64,000 nt of DNA from Bacteroidota bacterium. Lineage in GTDB: Bacteria > Bacteroidota > Bacteroidia > UBA4408. The notes below the pieces were generated by a model, which saw only the letters and a program-made list of their open reading frames with translations, searched no databases and was not told the origin of the DNA. How positions within the stretch are numbered: the first letter of the stretch is position 1; every line of letters starts with the position of its first letter. This document shows, piece after piece, positions 1 through 8,828 of this stretch. The stretch spans positions 248,001 to 312,000 of the forward strand of contig JADKCP010000001.1 of the NCBI GenBank assembly GCA_016718805.1. The letters are read 5' to 3'. The translations under genes were made by a program, and so were the position numbers.

Positions 1-1
1 A

Positions 2-1273
2 ATTTTACTCGATACAAGTGCAACTTCTACTAATTTTGTTTCCATGGGAACCACCCAATTTATGTCGGTTCCCTATGCTTTGTATGCTAAAGTTTCAGGG
101 AATGGTCCACAGGGTTTGCCGGGCCCACAAGGTATTCAAGGTGCACAAGGTCCACCCGGCCCGCAAGGATCAACCGGACTTACTGGTCCACAAGGTATTC
201 AAGGGGCAATAGGACCACAGGGTTTACAAGGGTTGCAAGGAATTCAAGGTGATCCGGGTCCACAAGGACCGCAAGGACCAACAGGCCCAACAGGGCAGCA
301 AGGCCCAATTGGACTTACCGGACCAGCCGGACCACAAGGAATTCAAGGTGTTGCAGGACCAGCCGGAGCTACCGGACCACAAGGAATACCGGGAAGTCAG
401 GATGCTTGGAGCCGCATAGGCAATGCTGCTACTAATGCTACTACCAATTTTATTGGAACAACCGATTCGGTATCCTTTATCCTAAAAACGAATAATACAG
501 AGCGTTTGCGGGTACTGGCGAATGGCCGGTTGGGTATTGGAACCAGCAATCCCGGGAGTAAATTTTCGATTCACGACGTTGCGGCCAAACAATCTATTTT
601 TTCGTTTAATGCTGGAATTAATGCAGGACAATTGGAGCTTGGTTTAGCAAGAGGAACACAAGCTAATCCACTTGCAGTTCAGGCAAACGACCTGTTAGGA
701 AAACTTGTTTTTTCGGGATTCAACGGCGTTAACTTTTCACCTTCAGCTTCCATCGAAAGCCGCAGTTCACAGGCATTTACAACAAGCGGAAACGGCTCTG
801 TGTTGGAATTTAAAACCACGCGCGACGATAGTACCGCCAGTACCACCCGAATGATTATTGACAACAATGGTAGAGTTGGTATCGGAAAAAATCCCGTTCA
901 AACATTGGATGTAAAAGGAACCATAAATGTAAGCGGAGGCTTTGGCAATGAAGTAAATCGAAGCAATACCAGCAATGCCGATTTGCTCCCAATAGCCTAT
1001 GGTTCGGTTGACTTGAATGGGAATATTTTAACATCCAATTCAGGGAATTTTATCCTATTTAAGTTGGGAACCGGCGTGTATGAAATAGATTTTACAGATG
1101 GCTTTAATTCCATCAATTTTACAGTATTGGCAACACTTTCATCAGGTCCCGGCGAAATAGCTGCGAGCAATTCATTAACAGGATCCTTACCGGGAAAATT
1201 TAAAATAAGAACCTACAACTCAACAGGAACGCCGGTTGACAAAGATTTCAATTTTGTGGTTTACAAACCCTAA
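2..1273 (+). CDS. Collagen-like repeat surface protein, 5' partial
   Basis: The reading frame is open to the left edge of the window, so the start lies outside; the first ATG inside (44) is internal, in the motif MGTTQFMSVPYALYAK, which is common just before collagen repeats in Bacteroidota proteins. About 33 uninterrupted Gly-X-Y triplets follow (roughly 104-400), rich in GPQ, GIQ and GPT. After them come stretches of the LGIGTSNPGSKFSI and GRVGIGKNPVQTLDVKG type, typical of phage-tail-like or adhesin stalks, and a beta-rich C-terminus without a clear sorting signal. It probably forms a trimeric fibre at the cell surface. It is the first gene in the window of a forward cluster with T9SS genes. 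The family assignment is firm; the biological role is not known. Confidence 0.85.
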   Translation: MLLDTSATSTNFVSMGTTQFMSVPYALYAKVSGNGPQGLPGPQGIQGAQGPPGPQGSTGLTGPQGIQGAIGPQGLQGLQGIQGDPGPQGPQGPTGPTGQQGPIGLTGPAGPQGIQGVAGPAGATGPQGIPGSQDAWSRIGNAATNATTNFIGTTDSVSFILKTNNTERLRVLANGRLGIGTSNPGSKFSIHDVAAKQSIFSFNAGINAGQLELGLARGTQANPLAVQANDLLGKLVFSGFNGVNFSPSASIESRSSQAFTTSGNGSVLEFKTTRDDSTASTTRMIIDNNGRVGIGKNPVQTLDVKGTINVSGGFGNEVNRSNTSNADLLPIAYGSVDLNGNILTSNSGNFILFKLGTGVYEIDFTDGFNSINFTVLATLSSGPGEIAASNSLTGSLPGKFKIRTYNSTGTPVDKDFNFVVYKP

Positions 1274-1311
1274 ACGAATTATCAGGTTCAAGAAATTGAC
1301 CAAAAGCGACC

Positions 1312-2085
1312 ATGAAGACAGAGTTTTCACAACAACCAATACTACAAAAAAACAAAAACTACTCCCGGTTTTTAGGTAGCCTTGTTGTGTTTTTTTTGTT
1401 GCACACAACAGCATTTGCTCAGGTAAGTATCACGCCTCAGCTGATAGGTAGCACAGGAAACTTCAGTAGCAACGCCGGAATTTCACTTTCTGCATCTACC
1501 GGAGAACTAGCGGTGCAAACTTTTTTTTCGAGCAATCATTTTGTTACACAAGGCTTTCAACAACCACAGCAAAATGGCTTGAGCTTTTCTGTCACAACTA
1601 TATCATCTTCCTGCCTCAACGCCGATAATGGCTTTGCTGAAGTTTCTATTAAATCAGGAGTAGGACCATTTCAATTTTTGTGGCTGCCGGGTGGAGAAGC
1701 AACCAGTTCCATTAAAAATCTAAAACCCGGAACATATACAGTAACTGTAACTGATGCCAGGGGTTTTAAACTAAGCGATACGGTAAGTATTCAGCTTGAA
1801 TATGAAAGAGCATGTGCACTGCATTTTTACAGTGGAATTACACCCAACAACGATCAGCAAAACGACGCTTGGATAATTGATGGTATTGAAGAATTTTCGA
1901 ACAATAGCGTCTTTATTTTTAATCGCTGGGGCGATGTTGTTTGGCAAGGTAAAAACTACAATAACAGCGAAGTGTTGTGGAGTGGAACCACTTCAAAAAA
2001 CGAAGAATTACCCGAAGGAACTTATTTTTATTTAGTAACCATCGACCGTCAAAAATACAAAGGATGGGTTGAATTAACCCGTTAA
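1312..2085 (+). CDS. T9SS type B sorting domain protein with SprB-like repeat
   Basis: A 257-residue secreted protein. Residues 1-36 form a signal peptide with an unusually long polar n-region, a hydrophobic core and an AFAQ cleavage site. A central segment ends in KPGTYTVTVTDARG, the signature of SprB-type repeats. The last 85 or so residues are a gliding-motility-associated C-terminal (type B) domain: GITPNNDQQNDAW, then FIFNRWGDVVWQG, ending in KGWVELTR. Type B cargo is exported by the T9SS and usually needs a PorP/SprF partner, which is the very next gene 6 bases downstream. The protein is short for an adhesin, so it may be a small surface-exposed component or an anchor for the collagen-like protein upstream; that role is inference. 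Confidence 0.85.
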   Translation: MKTEFSQQPILQKNKNYSRFLGSLVVFFLLHTTAFAQVSITPQLIGSTGNFSSNAGISLSASTGELAVQTFFSSNHFVTQGFQQPQQNGLSFSVTTISSSCLNADNGFAEVSIKSGVGPFQFLWLPGGEATSSIKNLKPGTYTVTVTDARGFKLSDTVSIQLEYERACALHFYSGITPNNDQQNDAWIIDGIEEFSNNSVFIFNRWGDVVWQGKNYNNSEVLWSGTTSKNEELPEGTYFYLVTIDRQKYKGWVELTR

Positions 2086-2091
2086 TGTTGC

Positions 2092-3024
2092 ATGAGAGTT
2101 AAACTATATTGTTTTTTTATGTGCTTTTGTTGTGTTGCTAAATTGGGCATTGCACAACAAACTCCGCAGTTTACACAATACATGTTTAATCCTTTAGTGC
2201 TCAACCCGGCATATGCAGGAAGCCGTGAAGTTATTAGCACTGTTTTGTTGTACCGCAATCAATGGGTTAATTTTGAAGGAGCTCCCACAACCATTACTGC
2301 CAGTATTAATAGTCCTTTGAGAAATAAAAAACTAGGAATAGGATTACACGTAATCAGCGATAAAATTGGCCCTTGTTCAATGAATCAATACGTGGGATCG
2401 TTTTCCTATAGAATTCGTCTAAACTCGGGCAAATTGGCATTCGGATTAAGAGCCGGACTTTACGATTATTACTATGATTGGAGCAAGGTTGATTACAAGG
2501 ACAAAGCCGATATTTTTAATTCGGGAACATCCACTCGTTTGCTCAAACCCGCTTTTGACTTTGGTATGTATTATTACAACAGTAGTTTTTATGCAGGCGC
2601 AACCATTGCTCAATTATCCACCAAATCGAGCAGCAACACAACCTTGTTGACAAATTTTACTAACCAACTGGCACCACATATTCTCGCTACGGTAGGAAAG
2701 GCCTTTGAAGTAAATTCGATGATAACACTGAGACCTAGTGCTGTACTACGTTACACGAATAATGCACCCGTAAATCTTGATCTAAATGCAAGCTTCTTAC
2801 TCGATGAAAAAATTTGGCTGGGAATAGGAATACGCTCAAACAAATCGCTTGTTTTTATTGGCGAGTATAATATTTCTAAATTAATAAGGGTGGGATATTC
2901 TTACGATTTAACAACTCAAAAATTAGGTTTAACTAACAAAGGTTCACACGAGTTTTTTGTAGGCTTTGATATAGATTTTTTCAAAGCAAAAACTATTTCA
3001 CCTCGTTTGTTTAAGTACAACTAG
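2092..3024 (+). CDS. PorP/SprF family type IX secretion membrane protein
   Basis: A 310-residue outer-membrane protein with a signal peptide (cleavage near GIAQ, about residue 21). It has the family opening QTPQFTQYMFNPLVLNPAYAG, then RNQWVNFEGAPTT and alternating amphipathic beta strands to the end. In this family SprF is known to be needed for secretion or attachment of SprB, a type B substrate. Its position between a type B cargo gene and an OmpA/PorE-like gene (2 to 11 bases downstream, depending on the start) fits a dedicated export and anchoring module. Start ATG at 2092, 6 bases after the preceding stop. The family is certain; which cargo it serves is inferred from position. Confidence 0.93.
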   Translation: MRVKLYCFFMCFCCVAKLGIAQQTPQFTQYMFNPLVLNPAYAGSREVISTVLLYRNQWVNFEGAPTTITASINSPLRNKKLGIGLHVISDKIGPCSMNQYVGSFSYRIRLNSGKLAFGLRAGLYDYYYDWSKVDYKDKADIFNSGTSTRLLKPAFDFGMYYYNSSFYAGATIAQLSTKSSSNTTLLTNFTNQLAPHILATVGKAFEVNSMITLRPSAVLRYTNNAPVNLDLNASFLLDEKIWLGIGIRSNKSLVFIGEYNISKLIRVGYSYDLTTQKLGLTNKGSHEFFVGFDIDFFKAKTISPRLFKYN

Positions 3025-3035
3025 CATTGATTGGA

Positions 3036-5510
3036 ATGAAACGAATTTTAATTTTACTTAGTTGTTTAGCATTAACTCCGCAGGTATTTGCGCAGTTGAA
3101 GCAAGCTAATGAGTATTATAAAAACTACAGTTATGCCAAAGCAATACCAAAGTACGAGCGTATTGAGTATAAAACCAAACACCATAAAAAAGAAGTCGCT
3201 GAAAAGTTAGCGAACAGTTATCGTATGACGAATGAATACGATAGCGCAGAACAAAAGTACGATCGTTTGCTAGGAATGCGAAACATCAATCCTGTGAATC
3301 ATTTGTACTATGGTGAAATATTAAAAAGTAATCGAAAACCCAATGAAGCCAAGGATCAATACTTGGCTTATGCACAAAAAGTTCCGAAAGACGAACGCGC
3401 CAAACGTGAAATTAATAACCTCACAATTACCCGGCTTTGGACAATTAAACCACAAACTTTTGTAGTCTATAACTTGGAAGCACTCAATACTTCCATCTCT
3501 GATTTTTGTCCAATTCCCTACAAAGACGGACTCGTATTTGTTTCGGAAAGGCGCAAGGATTTTATAAACGATAATACCTTTGGATGGACCAATAAACCAT
3601 ATGTTTCGGTGTATTATTCCGAAATAAAAAGCAACGGTGGTGAGCCACAATATGCTAAACCCGAATTAATCTCGAGTAAAATAAATACAGAGTTTCACAA
3701 TGGCCCTGTGTCCTTCAACCCTGCGCAAAATGTGATGTATTTTACACGTATTGACAATGTGTACGACCCTAAAACAAAAGCGAATGTAAACCGGCCCAAA
3801 ATATTTTTCTCAAAATTAGAAAAGGGAAAATGGACAGAGCCTGTATCGTTTTTTTTGAATTGTATTAATTGTTCGTTTATGCACCCCAGCGTTTCGGCCG
3901 ATGGACAATATTTGTTTTTTTCGAGCGATATGCCGGGTGGTTTTGGTGGTATGGATTTGTACGTGTGCAAGCGCGAAGGAAATACTTGGAGTAATTTTAA
4001 AAATTTAGGAGGCCAAGTGAATACACCGGGAAATGAAATGTTTCCATATGCATCAGAAGATGGAACCTTGTATTTTTCAAGCGATGGACAAATTGGATTT
4101 GGGGGCTTAGATATTTTTTCGACGCGACAGGTTAATAAAAAATGGACTTCGGTTACCAACATGCAAATGCCGCTGAATTCGCCAAAGGATGATTTTGGTT
4201 TGGTGTTTACAGTCGCAAACAAAAAGGGCTACATTTCGAGTAATCGTGAAGGAGGAAAAGGCGATGATGATATTTATGAATTCCGCTCAAAAATTAGTGA
4301 GGAAAAAATTACTTCATTGTGGGGTAAAGTAATGCTCAATAAGTTAGACCCGGCAGCAAACACCTTGATAGAGCTGGTAAATTCAAAGGGACAAGTTGTT
4401 GAAACTACAACTACAGATGCATACGGAGGGTTTGTGTTTCAGCATTTAAACCCCGATGAAACCTACGTTGTTGAATTTGTAAACGATGATGATGCATTGA
4501 ATTTATTGGGGAAAACATCAGAAGCCTATGGGCGTTTAATTTACAATGATGGAAGTCCTGCAGTGAATGCAAAGATTGTTGTCAAGAACAAGCAAGCAGA
4601 AGTAGTGCAGGAAATGTCGGCTGATGTAAATGGTTACTTTGACTTTCAGGAGTTGCAAGCCGATCAGATTAACATGACCGAAATGGATGCAACCGATTTA
4701 CTTTTTTCGGTACGAAAGGCAGCTAGTATTATTGGAAGAGTGCAAGTGGGTGAAAATTTTAAGCAAGTGGTGCAAGGAATGGAAGTAATACTAGCTGATG
4801 CAGATGGCAATACATTAAAACAAACTACCACCAACGAGTCGGGGATGTTTCGTTTTGAAAATATGCCCAAAGATTTAACCTATGTTATACTCATCGACGA
4901 TAGCCATCCATTGCTCAATCAACAAAACAAGAGTAGAGTGTATGGTAAGATTTTGGTAAATGGTAAAGACAATGAACCGGTAACAGCTGCTACTATTAGC
5001 ATGGGAGGAGTTCGTGGTGCTGTGTTGAAAACTATGAAAACCGATTCGGAGGGTTATTTTAAGTTTGAAAACGAAGCATACGATTTCAATAAACTTTCGG
5101 CGTACAATCCTGAGAAAAGCAATTACAAAACCAGTGTTAAGGAAGGTATGTTCATCGAAAGTTTATATTACGAATTAGGCAAGTACGAGTTAAAAGCAGA
5201 AGCAACAGCACAATTGGACAAAGTGGTTGTCTTGTTAAAAAACTATCCTTCAATTTTAATTGAATTAAACTCACATACCGATTCACGTGCCGATGCTGTG
5301 TTTAACTTACAACTTTCGCAAAAGCGCGCCGATGTTGCTGTGGCTTACATTATTGCAAAAGGGGGTGATGCGGAACGCATTATTGGACATGGATTTGGTG
5401 AAACAGACCTTACGAACCGATGCAAAGATTTTGTTCCATGTAGCGAAGAGGAGCACCGACAAAACAGACGTACCGAAATTCGTGTTACCCGCCAAAGAGC
5501 GCAGTTGTAG
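3036..5510 (+). CDS. OmpA family protein with TPR, PD40 propeller and carboxypeptidase-regulatory-like domains (PorE-like)
   Basis: About 824 residues. I choose ATG 3036, which gives MKRILILLSCLALTPQVFAQ, over a TTG nine bases earlier. Domains in order: signal peptide; TPR-like helices (about 20-110); a PD40/WD40-like propeller with repeated FFSSD, YFSSDG and YISSNREGG motifs (about 150-420); three carboxypeptidase-regulatory-like beta sandwiches (about 430-700); and a C-terminal OmpA peptidoglycan-binding domain with ELNSHTDSR, LSQKRADVAVAYI and CSEEEHRQNRRTEI. This is the architecture of PorE, a T9SS-associated outer-membrane protein that binds peptidoglycan. Together with the PorP/SprF gene before it, it probably ties a T9SS surface complex to the cell wall. 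Many Bacteroidota encode several paralogues, so orthology to PorE is not claimed. Confidence 0.9.
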   Translation: MKRILILLSCLALTPQVFAQLKQANEYYKNYSYAKAIPKYERIEYKTKHHKKEVAEKLANSYRMTNEYDSAEQKYDRLLGMRNINPVNHLYYGEILKSNRKPNEAKDQYLAYAQKVPKDERAKREINNLTITRLWTIKPQTFVVYNLEALNTSISDFCPIPYKDGLVFVSERRKDFINDNTFGWTNKPYVSVYYSEIKSNGGEPQYAKPELISSKINTEFHNGPVSFNPAQNVMYFTRIDNVYDPKTKANVNRPKIFFSKLEKGKWTEPVSFFLNCINCSFMHPSVSADGQYLFFSSDMPGGFGGMDLYVCKREGNTWSNFKNLGGQVNTPGNEMFPYASEDGTLYFSSDGQIGFGGLDIFSTRQVNKKWTSVTNMQMPLNSPKDDFGLVFTVANKKGYISSNREGGKGDDDIYEFRSKISEEKITSLWGKVMLNKLDPAANTLIELVNSKGQVVETTTTDAYGGFVFQHLNPDETYVVEFVNDDDALNLLGKTSEAYGRLIYNDGSPAVNAKIVVKNKQAEVVQEMSADVNGYFDFQELQADQINMTEMDATDLLFSVRKAASIIGRVQVGENFKQVVQGMEVILADADGNTLKQTTTNESGMFRFENMPKDLTYVILIDDSHPLLNQQNKSRVYGKILVNGKDNEPVTAATISMGGVRGAVLKTMKTDSEGYFKFENEAYDFNKLSAYNPEKSNYKTSVKEGMFIESLYYELGKYELKAEATAQLDKVVVLLKNYPSILIELNSHTDSRADAVFNLQLSQKRADVAVAYIIAKGGDAERIIGHGFGETDLTNRCKDFVPCSEEEHRQNRRTEIRVTRQRAQL

Positions 5511-5611
5511 CAGATTTTTCAATTGCGGGTTTTTCAAAAATACCAGAAATCAATTTTCAGATTAAACGCTCTGATAAGTTTGCGTTGAAGTAATGTAAAT
5601 TACTTTAAGGA

Positions 5612-6226
5612 TTAATGAAGCACCATTAATTTACCTTTGATTACCTGAGGTTTTCCCGGGTTAGAAATAGTGAAAAAATACAAACCGGATTGAACATCAG
5701 TTGTATTCAAAGCAAAGTAATCTTCTTTTCCGCTTGCAGTTAAAAGTTTTTGTCCTTTTAAATCAAACAACGAAAAATCATATTCCTGTTTGTTGTTATT
5801 TTCAAAGTAGATTTTTGCTGCTGTATTTGCTGGCTGAGGCCTGATTTGGTAGCCACCATATTCAATATCGATTACCTCGATGGAAACAGTCTGAGAATAT
5901 TCCAAACTGCCTAATTCGAGTCGGTAATAATTGAGTTGATTTTTTAAAGGGTGATAATCCGTGTAGTTGTAAAATTGTTCGAAACTGGCACTTCCGCACA
6001 CACCGGGTATTTCACCAATTTGAGAAAAGTTGCTAGTATCGGCTGAACGGTAAATTTGAATTCCGTTACAAGTTGCTCCAGAAACTATGGACCAATTTAG
6101 AAATACTTTCCCATCAGTTGTAGAAATAGAAAATTGGCCTAAAATAGGACTCCTTTGAGAAAAGGCAATTTTGACTGTTCCAACTAAGAATATAACAAGA
6201 ATTAAAATTTGCCTTAAGTGTCGCAT
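5612..6226 (-). CDS. Secreted T9SS type A sorting domain protein
   Basis: A 204-residue protein with an N-terminal signal peptide ending near AFSQ. The middle is a fibronectin-III-like segment (KVFLNWSIVSGATCNGIQIYRS, then YNYTDYHPL, then LNYYRLE), a format common in Bacteroidota extracellular proteins. The C-terminal 75 residues are a type A sorting domain: IRPQPANTAAKIYF, DFSLFDLKGQKLL, SGLYFFTISN, ending KGKLMVLH. No catalytic domain is visible. It is convergent with the OmpA-like gene and stands alone downstream of the ABC exporter genes. Export by the T9SS is a secure inference; its function is unknown. Confidence 0.8.
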   Translation of the reverse strand: MRHLRQILILVIFLVGTVKIAFSQRSPILGQFSISTTDGKVFLNWSIVSGATCNGIQIYRSADTSNFSQIGEIPGVCGSASFEQFYNYTDYHPLKNQLNYYRLELGSLEYSQTVSIEVIDIEYGGYQIRPQPANTAAKIYFENNNKQEYDFSLFDLKGQKLLTASGKEDYFALNTTDVQSGLYFFTISNPGKPQVIKGKLMVLH

Positions 6227-6440
6227 TGTAATTTAAAACTAGTCGTTAACTTTATCTAACTGCTAGTGTCTTTCCTATTTCCGGTTTGACCGGTATTATA
6301 TAAATATTGATTCAGTTAACGATTTACTAATTTGTTTTATTACTGATGTGTTTTGCTTCCACTGAATAAGGGTTACAGCAAAAACTACAACAAATTTATA
6401 GTTAAAACAGAAAGTATTTAGGCGAATTGTTTATGCTTTG

Positions 6441-7547
6441 TTAAGCAGCTCCCATTCCATTCATTTCGGGAACTTTAACTTTTTCGCTTTTGTTGATGCC
6501 TTCCAATACCTGAATATTTACTCCATCTGATATTCCGGTTTTTAAATAGCGCTTTTCAAATTTATTTGGCCCGGTTTCAACCTCTACAAAGGTTTTATCT
6601 TTTTCAAATTGCAATACCGATTCTGGAAGCGACAAAACATTTTCTTTCTTATCTAAAATAATATCGGCATTCGCACTATAACCGGCACGTAAAAAGGAGT
6701 TGCCTTTATTTTTGCCCAATGCAGCACGAATTAAAAATTGTATTGCACCATTTTCAGTAATTCCTTTGGGTGAAATATACTCAAGCGTAGCCGAAAAACT
6801 TTCAGAATCAATAGCACCAATAGTGAGCACTAGATTCATTCCTTGTTTAATTTTTCCCACTTCGCTTTCATCCAGTTTTCCTTCAAAAATCATTTCACCC
6901 ATGTTCGCAACTGACGCAATGGTTGTGCCTTCATTAAAGGTATTGCTTTCAATTACACTGCTTCCTTCTTTTATAGGCACATCCAATACCATTCCGCTAA
7001 TGGTGCTTCGTATAAGCGTATTTGTTGCCTTTCCTGCATTTTTTGTTACCCCCTCTTTAATAAGCTGTAAATTGTTTTCGGCTGCATCCAATTCTTCCTT
7101 TGATGAATTCCGTTTTAGCTCATAAGGCAAAAGTTCTGCTGCTGCAATTACTTGCTGTTTCAAAAGCAAAGCATATCTATCATATTCAACAAGGGCATTG
7201 TCGTAACTAATTTTAGCTTGATTTACACGTGATTCGGCGTTTGCTAAATTCAACATATTGGGAATAATTTTAACCTTAGCAATGATGTCGCCTTGTTTAA
7301 TTTCTTGTCCGGCAACTACGTACATTTTTTCAACAATGCCCGACACTTGCGCCTTCATATTTACTTCACGGCGAGGAATAACACTTCCTGTTGCTACAGT
7401 TTTTTTAACTATAGTGGTGTCAAAAGCTGATACTGTTTGAAATACCACCGGACTTTGTTCCGACTTCTTGTACAAAAAATAAAATGTCCATATAAAAACC
7501 CCTAGCAATGCCAGTGCGATGATTATTTTTAAACTCTTCTTTATCAT
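6441..7547 (-). CDS. Efflux RND/MacA-type periplasmic adaptor (HlyD family)
   Basis: A 368-residue membrane-fusion protein. One N-terminal membrane segment (about 5-28) is followed by a barrel-sandwich half (VEKMYVVAGQEIKQGDIIAKV), a coiled-coil hairpin (about 75-165), the returning lipoyl half (SGMVLDVPIKEGSSV) and beta-barrel domains. It would link an inner-membrane transporter to an outer-membrane channel. It is the last gene of a reverse-strand operon after an ATPase and two MacB-type permeases, so MacA is the best functional parallel. No TolC-like gene is in the window. The substrate cannot be read from the sequence. Confidence 0.9.
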   Translation of the reverse strand: MIKKSLKIIIALALLGVFIWTFYFLYKKSEQSPVVFQTVSAFDTTIVKKTVATGSVIPRREVNMKAQVSGIVEKMYVVAGQEIKQGDIIAKVKIIPNMLNLANAESRVNQAKISYDNALVEYDRYALLLKQQVIAAAELLPYELKRNSSKEELDAAENNLQLIKEGVTKNAGKATNTLIRSTISGMVLDVPIKEGSSVIESNTFNEGTTIASVANMGEMIFEGKLDESEVGKIKQGMNLVLTIGAIDSESFSATLEYISPKGITENGAIQFLIRAALGKNKGNSFLRAGYSANADIILDKKENVLSLPESVLQFEKDKTFVEVETGPNKFEKRYLKTGISDGVNIQVLEGINKSEKVKVPEMNGMGAA

Positions 7548-7574
7548 AAACGTTTTTAATTTAATTATACTTAT

Positions 7575-8828
7575 TTACTCTGCACGCAATGCTTCAACGG
7601 GGTGAACCGATACAGCTCTTCGGGCTGGGATTAATCCGGCAAGGGCACCACAACATACCAACACCGAAAGTGAAATTATAGCAACCGAAATATCTACTGT
7701 AGGGTTTTTAAACATGGGCACATCGTTACCCATAGCAGTGTTTACTCCTTCCAGCAACAAAATTCCGATTACCAATCCAAAATATCCCGCCAAGGAAGTT
7801 AAAAAAACCGACTCAATAATAATTTGTGAAGTTACTGCAAAAGGCGTTGCTCCAAGTGCTCGCTTTACACCAATTTCTTTGGTGCGCTCTTTTACAACAA
7901 TGAGCATGATGTTGCTAATACCAATAACGCCGGCTATTAATGTTCCAATTCCAACAAACCAAATAAGCATGTTGATGCCGGTAAATAATCCTTTCATTTT
8001 AAGGTATTGTTTTTCCATGTTCCAACTACCAATGGCTTGCTTATCGTCGGGTGCAATTTTATGACGTTCCTTCACAAGGGCCATCACTTTTTCTTCGGCT
8101 TCTGCTGCTGAATATTCAGGAGCTGATGAAATAGCAAACCAACCCACTTCATCACCAAAATTAAAGGCATTTTGAAATGTTGAAAAAGGAACCACAATTT
8201 TTGAAGCTTCTTCGCGTGCCTCGCCTCCATTTGAAACAGGTTTTGAAACTCCAATTACCTTAAAGTAAACACCATTGATGCGTATATATTCACCCGGTGC
8301 TTTTTCACTTTGTGTGAATAATTCCTCTTTCACCCGGGTACCAATAACACACACTTTTCGTTTTTCGCGAATATCATTTTCATTGATAAAGCGACCTTCA
8401 ATAATTTTTATTTGCGAAATTTTAGCAATGTTTGGAAAAGCTCCATTCACCTGAAAGCTACCGGTTTTTAATCCTCTTACAACACTATTGTCGCCCCGCC
8501 AACCACCTAATTGATTTTGAGGTGATACTACCGATAGTTCTTTTAATTGCGAAAGTGCAATTACATCGCCATTGTTAAAATCGAAGTTACGCCCGGGCTT
8601 CATGCCTTTGTAAGGTTTTGTGGTTTTTTGTGTCCACATGAAAAAACTGTTCGTAGCTGTTCCGCTAAAATCATTCATTACCCCGTTTTTCAGGCCATTT
8701 CCTGCGCCCAGCATAATAACCAACATAAAAATTCCCCAACCTACTCCAAGTGAAGTAAGCAAAGTACGCAACTTGTTCTTTTTAATGGTTGCGTATATTT
8801 CTTGCCAGTTATCGCGGTCGAGTATCAT
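7575..8828 (-). CDS. MacB-like ABC transporter permease (second of the pair)
   Basis: A 417-residue permease. One N-terminal membrane helix (about 20-45) is followed by a large MacB-type periplasmic domain (about 50-280) and a C-terminal FtsX domain with three membrane helices. The conserved cytoplasmic motif VKERTKEIGVKRALGAT is present, and the protein ends in the VSVHPVEALRAE motif of this family. It overlaps the stop of the upstream permease by one base (TAATG), which suggests translational coupling. It is clearly a paralogue of that neighbour, so the exporter is probably a heterodimer rather than the MacB homodimer, in which ATPase and permease are fused. Confidence 0.92.
   Translation of the reverse strand: MILDRDNWQEIYATIKKNKLRTLLTSLGVGWGIFMLVIMLGAGNGLKNGVMNDFSGTATNSFFMWTQKTTKPYKGMKPGRNFDFNNGDVIALSQLKELSVVSPQNQLGGWRGDNSVVRGLKTGSFQVNGAFPNIAKISQIKIIEGRFINENDIREKRKVCVIGTRVKEELFTQSEKAPGEYIRINGVYFKVIGVSKPVSNGGEAREEASKIVVPFSTFQNAFNFGDEVGWFAISSAPEYSAAEAEEKVMALVKERHKIAPDDKQAIGSWNMEKQYLKMKGLFTGINMLIWFVGIGTLIAGVIGISNIMLIVVKERTKEIGVKRALGATPFAVTSQIIIESVFLTSLAGYFGLVIGILLLEGVNTAMGNDVPMFKNPTVDISVAIISLSVLVCCGALAGLIPARRAVSVHPVEALRAE

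Noticed and set aside
2..1273. Collagen-like gene as a phage tail fibre within a prophage
   Set aside because: No other phage gene is present; the neighbours are T9SS surface genes and the MGTTQ motif is usual for chromosomal Bacteroidota proteins.
3027..3035. TTG start for the OmpA/PorE-like gene
   Set aside because: ATG at 3036 gives a clean signal peptide with the basic residues at its start; the TTG only adds three residues.
5588..5605. Terminator between the convergent genes at 5.6 kb
   Set aside because: AAGTAATGTAAATTACTT is a weak AT-only stem with no T run on either strand.
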